Source of the DNA: Pseudomonas sp. CC120222-01a | Lineage (GTDB): Bacteria; Pseudomonadota; Gammaproteobacteria; Pseudomonadales; Pseudomonadaceae | DNA length: 64,000 bases | Direction: 5' to 3' | NCBI RefSeq assembly: GCF_003097235.1 | Contig: NZ_QEQQ01000013.1 | Span: forward strand, 1 to 64,000 | Part shown: positions 37,783-44,715 of the stretch, one piece after another | Layout: every line of letters begins with the position of its first letter | Position numbering within the stretch: the first letter of the stretch is position 1 | Made by a program: the position numbers and the translations under genes | Notes under the pieces: model-generated | Seen by the model: the letters and a program-made list of their open reading frames with translations, nothing else | Told to the model about the DNA's origin: nothing | Database searches by the model: none

Positions 37783-38796
37783 TCAGGCCGCGGCCGCCGC
37801 GAACTTCTCGTAGTAGAAGTTCGCCGGGTTGATGTCCTGATCGCGCAAGTACTGGCTCACCGCCTCGACCATCGGTGGCGGCCCGCACAGGTACACATCG
37901 ACGTCGCCGTCATTGAGGTGCTGCGGCGCGATGTGCTGGGTCACATAACCCTTCTGCGGGTATTGGCTGTCAGGGTTGGCCACGCAGGCACTGAAGGTGA
38001 AGTTGGGGATGCACGCCGCCAGGTCCTGCAGGCGGTCCAGTTCGACCAGGTCGAAATCGTTGGTCACCCCATAGATCAGGTGCAGCGGGTGTTCGCTGCC
38101 CTGCTCGGCAATCTTCTCCAGCATCGCCGTGAACGGCGCCAGGCCCGTACCACCGGCCAGCAGCAACAGCGGGCGCTGGATCGGCCGCAGGTAGAAGCTG
38201 CCCAGCGGGCCAGCCAGGCTCATGCTGTCACCGGCCTTGGCCAGGCTGGTGAGGAAGCTGCTCATCAGGCCGCCCGGCACATTGCGGATCAGGAAGCTGA
38301 CCTCGCCGTCCTTCTGCAGCGAGCTGAAGGAATAGGCGCGGCTCTGGTCGCTGCCCGGCACCTTGAGGTTGACGTACTGCCCCGGCAGGAAGGCCAGCCG
38401 GCTCAGCGCCTCGCCCTTGATCGACAAGGCGATGGTGCTGGCCGACAGTTGGCGCACGTCGCTGATGGCGGCCTCGAAGCTGGCCTGTTCGGTCTTGCAC
38501 AGCTGCGACGACGCCGGGATGCGTACCACGCAGTCACTTTCGGCGCGCATCTGGCAGGTCAGCACGTAGCCGTCGGCGATTTCGTCTTCGCTCAGGGCGT
38601 CTTCGATGAAGTTGTCGCCCAGGTCGTAACGCCCGGATTCGGCCTTGCACTTGCAGGTACCGCAGGCGCCGTCGCGGCAGTCCAGCGGGATGTTGATGCC
38701 CTGGCGGTAGGCGGCATCGGCCACGGTTTCATGGCCGCTGGCCTCGATGAAGCGGGTCACCCCGTCTTCGAAATTAAGCGCGATCTGGAAGCTCAT
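37783..38796 (-). CDS. benC: BenC benzoate dioxygenase electron-transfer component
   Basis: The 337-residue protein starts at ATG 38796 behind GAGGTG. The N-terminal plant-type ferredoxin domain has CRDGACGTCKCKAESG with the four-cysteine site, followed by FAD binding (RAYSFSS) and NAD binding (LLLLAGGTGLAPFTAML) with the C-terminal VYLCGPPPMVEAV. It transfers electrons from NADH to the oxygenase BenAB. It begins 70 bases after benB. Confidence 0.95.
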   Translation of the reverse strand: MSFQIALNFEDGVTRFIEASGHETVADAAYRQGINIPLDCRDGACGTCKCKAESGRYDLGDNFIEDALSEDEIADGYVLTCQMRAESDCVVRIPASSQLCKTEQASFEAAISDVRQLSASTIALSIKGEALSRLAFLPGQYVNLKVPGSDQSRAYSFSSLQKDGEVSFLIRNVPGGLMSSFLTSLAKAGDSMSLAGPLGSFYLRPIQRPLLLLAGGTGLAPFTAMLEKIAEQGSEHPLHLIYGVTNDFDLVELDRLQDLAACIPNFTFSACVANPDSQYPQKGYVTQHIAPQHLNDGDVDVYLCGPPPMVEAVSQYLRDQDINPANFYYEKFAAAAA

Positions 38797-38866
38797 GTTG
38801 CACCTCGCGGGCGAGCCTGGCCGCAGCGCGCCCAAGGGCACACCGAGCGGCTCGCGTTACCTCGGA

Positions 38867-39352
38867 TCAGATGTGGTAGATGTCGATGACCTGACGCACG
38901 TAGTCGTTCTTCAGGACCACCTTCTTGGCCTTGATCAGCGGCTGCTCACCGCGCAGGTCGAGGGTGTAGAAACTGGTGCCGAAGTAGCTGTCGGTGGTCT
39001 TGTAGCGGAAGCTCAGGGTGTGCCAGTTGAAGCGCACCCGGCAGCTGCCCTCGCCCTGCTCGACAATCTCGATGTTGCTGATGTTGTGCGAGGTGCGGGT
39101 GTCCGGCACGGTCGCACTGGAGCGCTCGGTCTTGATGCGGAACACGCGGTCTTCGAGGCCGCCCCGGTTGCCGTACCAGATCAGCGAAATCTCGCTTTGA
39201 GGGTCTTCGGTCAGGGTGTCGTCATCGTCCCAGGACGGCATCCAGAAGGTTGCGTCGCTGGCGTACAGCTCCAGCCACTGGTCCCACTGGGCATCGTCCA
39301 GGTAGCGCGCTTCGCGGTAGAGGAAGTCACGCACGGTGTTATGCAGGCTCAT
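38867..39352 (-). CDS. benB: BenB benzoate 1,2-dioxygenase beta subunit
   Basis: The 161-residue protein is a ring-hydroxylating dioxygenase small subunit: VRDFLYREARYLDDAQWDQW, LYASDATFWMPSWDDDD and LIWYGNRGGLEDRVFRI are typical. It has no metal site and supports the alpha3-beta3 hexamer. Its ATG overlaps the benA stop by 4 bases, giving equal subunit synthesis by translational coupling. Confidence 0.95.
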   Translation of the reverse strand: MSLHNTVRDFLYREARYLDDAQWDQWLELYASDATFWMPSWDDDDTLTEDPQSEISLIWYGNRGGLEDRVFRIKTERSSATVPDTRTSHNISNIEIVEQGEGSCRVRFNWHTLSFRYKTTDSYFGTSFYTLDLRGEQPLIKAKKVVLKNDYVRQVIDIYHI

Positions 39353-40719
39353 TGCACGGCCTCCACGGGAATCAGTTGCTGTTCCTGTTGATGCTCCTGT
39401 TTCAGTGCCTTGATCATGGTGTCCTGCCAGTACTTGTGCTGCAGTACGAACAGCCCTTCGTCCTCGGTGCGCACGCCCGACAGCAGCGGCTTGAGTTCGA
39501 TTTCCTTCGCCGCCTCATCGGCACCTTCGACCCAGTGCTGTGCACCGCGGGACATGTCGTTCCAGCCCGTGCCGCCGCCGTAGCCGGTCTGGCAGGAGCG
39601 GAACTCTTCGAGATCGTCCGGGGTTGCCATGCCACTGACGTTGAAGAAGTCTTCATACTGGCGGATGCGCTTGGCCCGGGCATCGGCACTCTCGCCTTTC
39701 GGCGCGATGCAGTAGATGGTGATTTCGGTCTTGTTCACCGAAATCGGCCGGGCAATGCGGATCTGCGAACTGAACTGGTCCATCAGGTAGACGTTGGGGT
39801 ACAGGCACAGGTTGCGCGAGTTCTCGATCATCCAGTCGGCGCGTGCCTGGCCGAAATCGGCGGCCAGCTGATCACGGCGCTCGAAGGCCGGGCGGTCTTC
39901 GGGGTTGGCCCAGCGGGTCCACAGCAGCAGGTGGCCATGGTCGAAGGAATAGAAGCCACCGCCCTGCTTGGCCCAGGCGCCGGCGCTCATGGTCTTGATC
40001 TCGTCGCCCGCTTCGCGCTGCTTGCGCTGGTTCTGGGTGGCGGCGTAGTTCCAGTGCACGGAGCTGACGTGGTAGCCATCAGCGCCATTCTCGGCGGTGA
40101 GCTTCCAGTTGCCCTCGTAGATGTACGAGCTGGCACCGCGCAGCACTTCCAGGCCTTCCGGGGACTGGTCGACGATCATGTCGATGATTTTGGCGGACTC
40201 GCCGAGGTGCTCGACCAGCGGCTTGACGTCGGCATTCAGGCTGCCGAACAGGAAGCCACGGTACGACTCGAAGCGGGCGACCTTGGTCAGGTCGTGGGAG
40301 CCGTCGCAGTTGAAACTGTCGGGGTAGCCGGCGTTGCTCGGGTCTTTGACCTTGAGCAGCTTGCCGCTGTTGTTGAAGGTCCAGCCGTGGAACGGGCAGG
40401 TGTAGCTGGAACGGTTGCCGCGCTTGTGCCGGCAGAGCATGGCGCCGCGGTGGCTGCAGGCGTTGAGAAAGGCATTGAGCTCCCCGTCCTTGTTGCGCGC
40501 GATGAAGATCGGCTGGCGCCCCATGGTCAGGGTGAAGAAGTCGTTTTTCTCGGGGATCTGGCTTTCATGGGCCAGGTAGATCCAGTTGCCTTCGAAGATG
40601 TGCTTCATCTCCAGGTCGAACAGGCGCGGGTCGGTGAACATCTCGCGTTTGCAGCGATAGACGCCGGTTTCACGGTCGTCCTCAAGCATGGCATTGAGGT
40701 AGTCGAATCCCAGGGACAT
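39349..40719 (-). CDS. benA: BenA benzoate 1,2-dioxygenase alpha subunit
   Basis: The 456-residue protein starts at ATG 40719, where GGAG lies 8 bases upstream; an ATG five codons earlier lacks a ribosome site. The Rieske centre is CSHRGAMLCRHKRG and CPFHGWTFN. The mononuclear iron ligands are in ENGADGYHVSSVHW (two His) and a C-terminal aspartate. It dihydroxylates benzoate to the cis-diol acid. It is the first gene of the ben-cat operon, 64 bases downstream of a tandem BenR-type operator. Confidence 0.96.
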   Translation of the reverse strand: MSLGFDYLNAMLEDDRETGVYRCKREMFTDPRLFDLEMKHIFEGNWIYLAHESQIPEKNDFFTLTMGRQPIFIARNKDGELNAFLNACSHRGAMLCRHKRGNRSSYTCPFHGWTFNNSGKLLKVKDPSNAGYPDSFNCDGSHDLTKVARFESYRGFLFGSLNADVKPLVEHLGESAKIIDMIVDQSPEGLEVLRGASSYIYEGNWKLTAENGADGYHVSSVHWNYAATQNQRKQREAGDEIKTMSAGAWAKQGGGFYSFDHGHLLLWTRWANPEDRPAFERRDQLAADFGQARADWMIENSRNLCLYPNVYLMDQFSSQIRIARPISVNKTEITIYCIAPKGESADARAKRIRQYEDFFNVSGMATPDDLEEFRSCQTGYGGGTGWNDMSRGAQHWVEGADEAAKEIELKPLLSGVRTEDEGLFVLQHKYWQDTMIKALKQEHQQEQQLIPVEAVQ

Positions 40720-40782
40720 GGCCAGGGTCTCCATTGTTATTGTTCAGACCGGGTCAGGTTAGGGTTCGCCCTGGGGTGGCAA

Positions 40783-40818
40783 TATCCATCGTGTGCAGAG
40801 TGCTATCCGTTTTGTGCA
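40783..40818 (-). promoter_or_regulatory. Tandem BenR/XylS-type operator of the ben-cat operon
   Basis: Read on the minus strand, TGCACAAAACGGATA (40818-40804) and TGCACACGATGGATA (40797-40783) are two direct copies of TGCA-N6-GGATA with starts 21 bases apart. This equals the arrangement of the XylS sites in the Pm promoter of TOL plasmids, which BenR also recognises. It lies directly upstream of the expected -10 region (CCCTAACCT). The activator gene itself is not in the window. Confidence 0.88.
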
Positions 40819-40844
40819 ATTATCGACGCGATAGCATTTATCCA

Positions 40845-40874
40845 TTGAACAGTGCGCATTGCCTGAAGTAAGCT
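40845..40874 (+). promoter_or_regulatory. Probable sigma-70 promoter of the leader-DAHP synthase unit
   Basis: TTGAAC (40845-40850) and TAAGCT (40869-40874) are separated by 18 bases, and the first leader frame begins 25 bases later. It faces away from the ben promoter, with only 26 bases between the two regulatory sites. Confidence 0.45.
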
Positions 40875-40898
40875 CGGGCTCATTCACTGGAGAGCAAC

Positions 40899-41018
40899 AT
40901 GCCGAAACACACCCGCAACCACGCCAACCACACCGGTCGCACCCTGCGCCCTGTGCTGGCCGTTGCCGGCTGCCAGGCTGCTGCCAGCTATTACTTTGGG
41001 TATTGGTTTAGCCACTAG
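40899..41018 (+). CDS. Leader peptide 1, rich in Tyr/Phe/Trp, before DAHP synthase
   Basis: A 39-codon frame with a good ribosome site (GGAGAG 40889-40894). Its last part is AAASYYFGYWFSH, holding three Tyr, two Phe and one Trp codon in nine positions, immediately before the stop. This is the composition of attenuation leaders for aromatic amino acid genes. The stop codon TAG overlaps a GGCGCC-N11-GGCGCC hairpin, and a strong terminator lies 57 bases later. Stalling of the ribosome on the YYFGYWF stretch at low aromatic amino acid supply would expose the intervening RNA and prevent terminator formation. The peptide itself probably has no function. Confidence 0.7.
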   Translation: MPKHTRNHANHTGRTLRPVLAVAGCQAAASYYFGYWFSH

Positions 41019-41074
41019 GCGCCGATACCCACCCGGCGCCCACCTTCGAGGGGCCGCCGAACATGAGAATACTC

Positions 41075-41113
41075 AAACCCCCGGTCGGCTCCCCGACCGG
41101 GGGTTTTGCTTTT
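41075..41113 (+). terminator. Attenuator-type intrinsic terminator before DAHP synthase
   Basis: A 14-bp stem (AAACCCCCGGTCGG / CCGACCGGGGGTTT) with loop CTCC, followed by TGCTTTT. It lies between leader 1 and leader 2 and upstream of the structural gene. GAGGGGCCGCCG at 41048-41059 can pair with part of the 5' arm and loop and may act as antiterminator. Confidence 0.85.
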
Positions 41114-41155
41114 CAGGCCATTGCACTTTTACCGATTCGAACTGAGGACAGATTC

Positions 41156-41302
41156 ATGAACTACGCCACTTATTACTACGCAAGCACCTATGCCTGGCGA
41201 TTTAGCCAATCCCGTTCGGGCCAGCCTGCCGCCTCCGATCGGTCCATCACGGGTGGCAATGCTGCAGACAATCAATCAACGAATAGTCGAACACCTCGAT
41301 AG
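41156..41302 (+). CDS. Leader peptide 2, Tyr-rich, overlapping the 5' region of DAHP synthase
   Basis: A 48-codon frame with GAGGA at 41144-41148. It opens NYATYYYASTYAWRF: five Tyr, one Trp and one Phe codon in the first 16 positions. It ends at TAG 41300-41302, 49 bases before the DAHP synthase start. Its frame is different from the structural gene. It could be a second attenuation or translational-stalling control, with its early Tyr codons sensing tyrosyl-tRNA. An alternative is that it is a chance reading frame, but the Tyr cluster and ribosome site argue against this. Confidence 0.55.
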   Translation: MNYATYYYASTYAWRFSQSRSGQPAASDRSITGGNAADNQSTNSRTPR

Positions 41303-41351
41303 GGCCGACCGCGCGGGCCAGAACCCGCCGTCCGCCCAGGGAACACACGCC

Positions 41352-42413
41352 ATGCAAGCCTCGAACCTCGCTCTGCCCCTGACCCAACCGCACGCTGCCA
41401 ACACCACCGTCAGCCAGCGCCTGCCCAGCCCGCACCTGCTCAAGCAGCAGATGCCGCTATCCAGCGAACACGCCCAGCAAGTCCACAGCCACCGCCAGGC
41501 CATCCGCGCCATCCTCGAAGGCCGCGATGAGCGCCTGCTGGTGATCGTCGGCCCGTGCTCGATCCACGACCCCCGTTCGGCCCTGGAATACGCCGACCGC
41601 CTGGCGGCGCTGAGCCGCGAAGTCGATGACAAGCTGCTGCTGGTGATGCGCGCCTACGTGGAAAAACCCCGCACCACGGTGGGCTGGAAAGGCCTGGCCT
41701 ACGACCCGCACCTGGATGGCAGCGACGACATGCACGCCGGCATCGCCCTGTCCCGCGGCTTGATGCTGAGCATGATCGAACGCGGCCTGCCGATCGCCAC
41801 CGAGCTGCTGCAACCGATGGCCGCCGGGTACTTCGATGACCTGCTGGGCTGGGCGGCGATTGGCGCGCGTACCACCGAATCGCAGATTCACCGGGAAATG
41901 GTCAGCGGCCTGGAGCTGCCGGTCGGTTTCAAGAACGGCACCGACGGCGGCGTCGGTATCGCCTGTGACGCCATGCGCAGCGCGGCGGCCCCGCACCGTC
42001 ACTTCGGCATGGATGCGCAGGGCTACCCGGCGATCATCGAAACCCTGGGCAACCCGGACACCCACCTGGTGCTTCGCGGTGGCCACAAGGGCCCGAACTA
42101 CGATGCCGCCAGCATCGCCCAGGCCCGCCAGGGTTTGGCCAAGGCCGGCTTGCAGGCGCGTATCATGGTTGACTGCAGCCATGCCAACAGCGGCAAGGAC
42201 CCTGCCCGCCAGCCCGCCGTGTTCGAGGACGTGCTGGCCCAGCGCCTGGCCGGTGACCGCTCGCTGGTCGGCGTGATGCTCGAAGGCCACCTGTTCGATG
42301 GCTGCCAGGCCCTGGGCAAGGGCACGCTGAAATACGGCGTGTCGATCACCGATGGCTGCCTGGGCTGGAGCGCGACCGAAACCCTGCTGCGCGAGGCCGC
42401 AGCGCGTATGTGA
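41352..42413 (+). CDS. aroF: DAHP synthase (3-deoxy-7-phosphoheptulonate synthase), AroF/AroG type
   Basis: The 353-residue protein starts at ATG 41352 (AGGGA upstream); an in-frame ATG at 41259 is the alternative. It has class-I DAHP synthase motifs: LLVIVGPCSIHDPRSALEYA, MRAYVEKPRTTVGWKGL, GARTTESQIHREMVSGL and LPVGFKNGTDG, with MVDCSHANSGKDP near the C-terminus. It condenses erythrose-4-phosphate and phosphoenolpyruvate, the first step of the shikimate pathway. The leader peptides upstream suggest control by charged aromatic tRNAs. The specific feedback amino acid cannot be told safely. Confidence 0.95.
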   Translation: MQASNLALPLTQPHAANTTVSQRLPSPHLLKQQMPLSSEHAQQVHSHRQAIRAILEGRDERLLVIVGPCSIHDPRSALEYADRLAALSREVDDKLLLVMRAYVEKPRTTVGWKGLAYDPHLDGSDDMHAGIALSRGLMLSMIERGLPIATELLQPMAAGYFDDLLGWAAIGARTTESQIHREMVSGLELPVGFKNGTDGGVGIACDAMRSAAAPHRHFGMDAQGYPAIIETLGNPDTHLVLRGGHKGPNYDAASIAQARQGLAKAGLQARIMVDCSHANSGKDPARQPAVFEDVLAQRLAGDRSLVGVMLEGHLFDGCQALGKGTLKYGVSITDGCLGWSATETLLREAAARM

Positions 42414-42494
42414 AGTGCCTACAGCAAGCCTGGCGAGACATGACCCGATCAAGTGCGCTAGGCTTGCCGTTTTCACCCCCAAGGAGCAGTACCC

Positions 42495-42776
42495 ATGGCA
42501 CGCGCCACCGCCCGTCACATCCTCGTCGCCACTGAAGAAAAGTGCAACGAACTGAAAGCCCAGATCGAAGCCGGTGCCGACTTCGCTGAAATCGCCAAGG
42601 CCAACTCCACCTGCCCGTCCAGCCGCCAAGGCGGTGACCTGGGCTCGTTCGGCCCAGGCCAGATGGTCAAGGAATTCGACACCGTGGTGTTCAGCGCCCC
42701 GGTCAACACCGTACAGGGCCCGGTCAAGACCCAGTTCGGCTACCACCTGCTGGAAGTGACCAGCCGCCAGGACTAA
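42495..42776 (+). CDS. ppiC: Parvulin-type peptidyl-prolyl isomerase (PpiC)
   Basis: The 93-residue protein is a single parvulin domain: RATARHILVATEEKCNELKA, GGDLGSFGPGQMVKEFD and VKTQFGYHLLEVTSR. It catalyses cis-trans isomerisation at prolines. It has no signal peptide, so acts in the cytoplasm. AAGGAG precedes the start. A weak hairpin (arms 42424-42431 and 42460-42467, then GTTTT) in front may end the DAHP synthase transcript. A second, very similar gene lies at 51335. Confidence 0.94.
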   Translation: MARATARHILVATEEKCNELKAQIEAGADFAEIAKANSTCPSSRQGGDLGSFGPGQMVKEFDTVVFSAPVNTVQGPVKTQFGYHLLEVTSRQD

Positions 42777-42798
42777 GTCATCGCATCCGATGATTATC

Positions 42799-42889
42799 CC
42801 TGTGGGAGCGGGCATGCCCGCGAAGAGGCCTGAGCAGACAACGAGGTTGTCTGAACTGGCGCATTCGCGGGCACGCCCGCTCCCACAGG
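42799..42889. repeat. REP pair (BIME) overlapping the 5' end of the YejA-like gene
   Basis: The 26-base arms CCTGTGGGAGCGGGCATGCC... (42799-42824) and their inverse (42864-42889) differ only by one base in the core. The left arm contains a GGGAG and an ATG that open the long frame of the next gene, so the repeat and the gene's 5' end overlap. Confidence 0.9.
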
Positions 42890-44715
42890 TCATTTTTGGC
42901 GTCGTGCTTTTGTGTATGGGCTGGATGGCTCAAGCCGCGCCCACCCACGCGTTGACTGTCTACGGCGAAGCCCCCCGCTACAGCGAAACCTTCCGCTACT
43001 TCGACTACGCCAACCCCGACGCCCCCAAAGGCGGCCTGATGCGCCGCTCGGCCATCGAGATCGGCCAGTTCGACCATATCCTCCCCTACATCGACAAAGG
43101 CATCGGCGTCAGCGAGGTCGATGGCTGGCTGTATGCGCCCCTGGCGCAACGCTCGTTCGACGAACCCTATACCGTTTACGGCCTGATCGCCCGGCGCATG
43201 GAACGTGGCCCGGACGACGCCTGGTTGCGCTTCGAGATCGACCCCAAGGCGACCTTCGCCGATGGCAAGCCGGTGCGCGCCGAAGACGTGCGCTTCAGCT
43301 TCGACAAACTCATGGCCGAAGGCAGCCTCAAGTACCGCACCCAGTTCGCAGAAGTCACCGGCGTCACGGTCGAAGGTCCGCTGCTGGTGCGCTTCGACTT
43401 CAAACAGCCCCATGGCCGTACACTGGCGCTGGACCTGGCCAGCCTGCCAGTACTGCCCGAGCACGACTGGGGCAAACGCGACTTCGTCAACGGTGCCGGC
43501 TTCGACAAGCCGGTCGGCAGCGGCCCGTACCGTATCGGGCGCATCGACAACGGCCGCAGTATCACCTTCGAACGTGACCCCAACTGGTGGGCCAAGGACC
43601 TGCCGGTAAACCGCGGGCGCTACAACTTCGAGCGCATCCGCATCGAGTATTTCGGCGACACCGAAGTGGCGCGCCAGGTGCTCAAGGGGGGCGGCTACGA
43701 CTACAACCGCGAGTTTTCCGCCACCGCCTACACCCTGGGCTATAACGGCGCGCAGCTGGACGATGGCCGCCTGCAACGTGCCCACCTGGGGCCGGCCAAG
43801 CCGCAGGCGGCCCAGGGCTTCGTGTTCAACCTGGATAAGCCACAGTTCAAGGACCGCCGTGTGCGCCAGGCACTGGCCATGCTCTGGGACTTCGAGTGGA
43901 GCAACCGGCAGATGATGCGCAACATGTACATCCGCCAGCAGAGCGTGTTCTCCAATACCCCGCTGGCAGCCCGCGAACTGCCGGATGCGGGCGAGCTCAA
44001 GCTGCTCGAACCGCTGCGCGGCCGGGTACCGGACGAAGTCTTCAACCAGGTGTTCACGGCGCCGGTCACCGACGGCTCGGGGATCATTCGCCCACAACAA
44101 TTGCAGGCGCTGGCCTTGTTGCAACAGGCCGGCTGGCACCCCGACGGTGATCGCCTGGTCAACGACCAGGGCGAGCCACTGGAATTCACCTTCCTCAACG
44201 GCCAGTCCGGCATGGAGCGCCTGTTGCTGCCGTGGAAGCGCAACCTGGCGCAGATCGGCATCACCCTGAACATCCGCAACGTCGATTCGGCGCAGTACGT
44301 GAACCGTCTGATGGCCCGCGACTACGACATGATCGTCACCGGCTATCCGGTGACCCTGTCGCCAGGCGCCGAGCTGTACAACTACTTCGGCTCGGCCGCT
44401 GCCAACGACCCGGGCTCGAACAACCTGATGGTGCTCAAGGACCCGGTGGTGGACCAGCTGATCGACGGCCTGGTGCGCGCCGATACCCAGGCCGACATGC
44501 TGCACCACGCCCATGCCCTGGACCGGGTGCTGCAATGGAACTACTACTGGATCCCCAACTATTACCCGCCCGGCAGCTCGACAGTGTGGTGGAACCGCTT
44601 CGGCCTGCCGAACATCCAGCCCGCCTATGACGAAGGCCTGGACAGCTGGTGGGAAATCAGCCCGACCGCACTGACCAACGCGCAGATGGCCGAACGGCAG
44701 AAGGCCCAGCCATGA
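42814..44715 (+). CDS. yejA: YejA-like periplasmic oligopeptide-binding protein (start uncertain)
   Basis: The mature protein belongs to the SBP_bac_5 family of microcin C/oligopeptide type: FRYFDYANPDAPKGGLMRRS, VSEVDGWLYAPLA, AEDVRFSFDKLMAEGS and GSGPYRIGRIDNGRSI. A hydrophobic core VIFGVVLLCMGWMAQAAPTHA is the export signal. The only good ribosome site (GGGAG at 42804-42808) and ATG 42814 lie in a REP element, giving a 27-residue basic n-region encoded by repeat DNA. GTG 42904 is the main alternative start, but then the signal lacks a basic n-region. It works with the two permease genes that follow; no ATPase (yejF) is present nearby. Confidence 0.85.
   Translation: MPAKRPEQTTRLSELAHSRARPLPQVIFGVVLLCMGWMAQAAPTHALTVYGEAPRYSETFRYFDYANPDAPKGGLMRRSAIEIGQFDHILPYIDKGIGVSEVDGWLYAPLAQRSFDEPYTVYGLIARRMERGPDDAWLRFEIDPKATFADGKPVRAEDVRFSFDKLMAEGSLKYRTQFAEVTGVTVEGPLLVRFDFKQPHGRTLALDLASLPVLPEHDWGKRDFVNGAGFDKPVGSGPYRIGRIDNGRSITFERDPNWWAKDLPVNRGRYNFERIRIEYFGDTEVARQVLKGGGYDYNREFSATAYTLGYNGAQLDDGRLQRAHLGPAKPQAAQGFVFNLDKPQFKDRRVRQALAMLWDFEWSNRQMMRNMYIRQQSVFSNTPLAARELPDAGELKLLEPLRGRVPDEVFNQVFTAPVTDGSGIIRPQQLQALALLQQAGWHPDGDRLVNDQGEPLEFTFLNGQSGMERLLLPWKRNLAQIGITLNIRNVDSAQYVNRLMARDYDMIVTGYPVTLSPGAELYNYFGSAAANDPGSNNLMVLKDPVVDQLIDGLVRADTQADMLHHAHALDRVLQWNYYWIPNYYPPGSSTVWWNRFGLPNIQPAYDEGLDSWWEISPTALTNAQMAERQKAQP

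Noticed and set aside
41063..41302. Longer version of leader 2 starting at ATG 41063
   Set aside because: It would be translated through the terminator stem and has no ribosome site, whereas the ATG at 41156 has GAGGA at good spacing.
41259..41351. N-terminal extension of DAHP synthase (MLQTINQRIVEHLDR...)
   Set aside because: Possible, but lacks a good ribosome site, and the family usually begins near the ALPL segment. Kept only as an alternative start.
42421..42474. Terminator between DAHP synthase and ppiC
   Set aside because: The arms GCAAGCCT/AGGCTTGC pair, but the loop is 28 bases long and the T-run is short; too weak to list separately.
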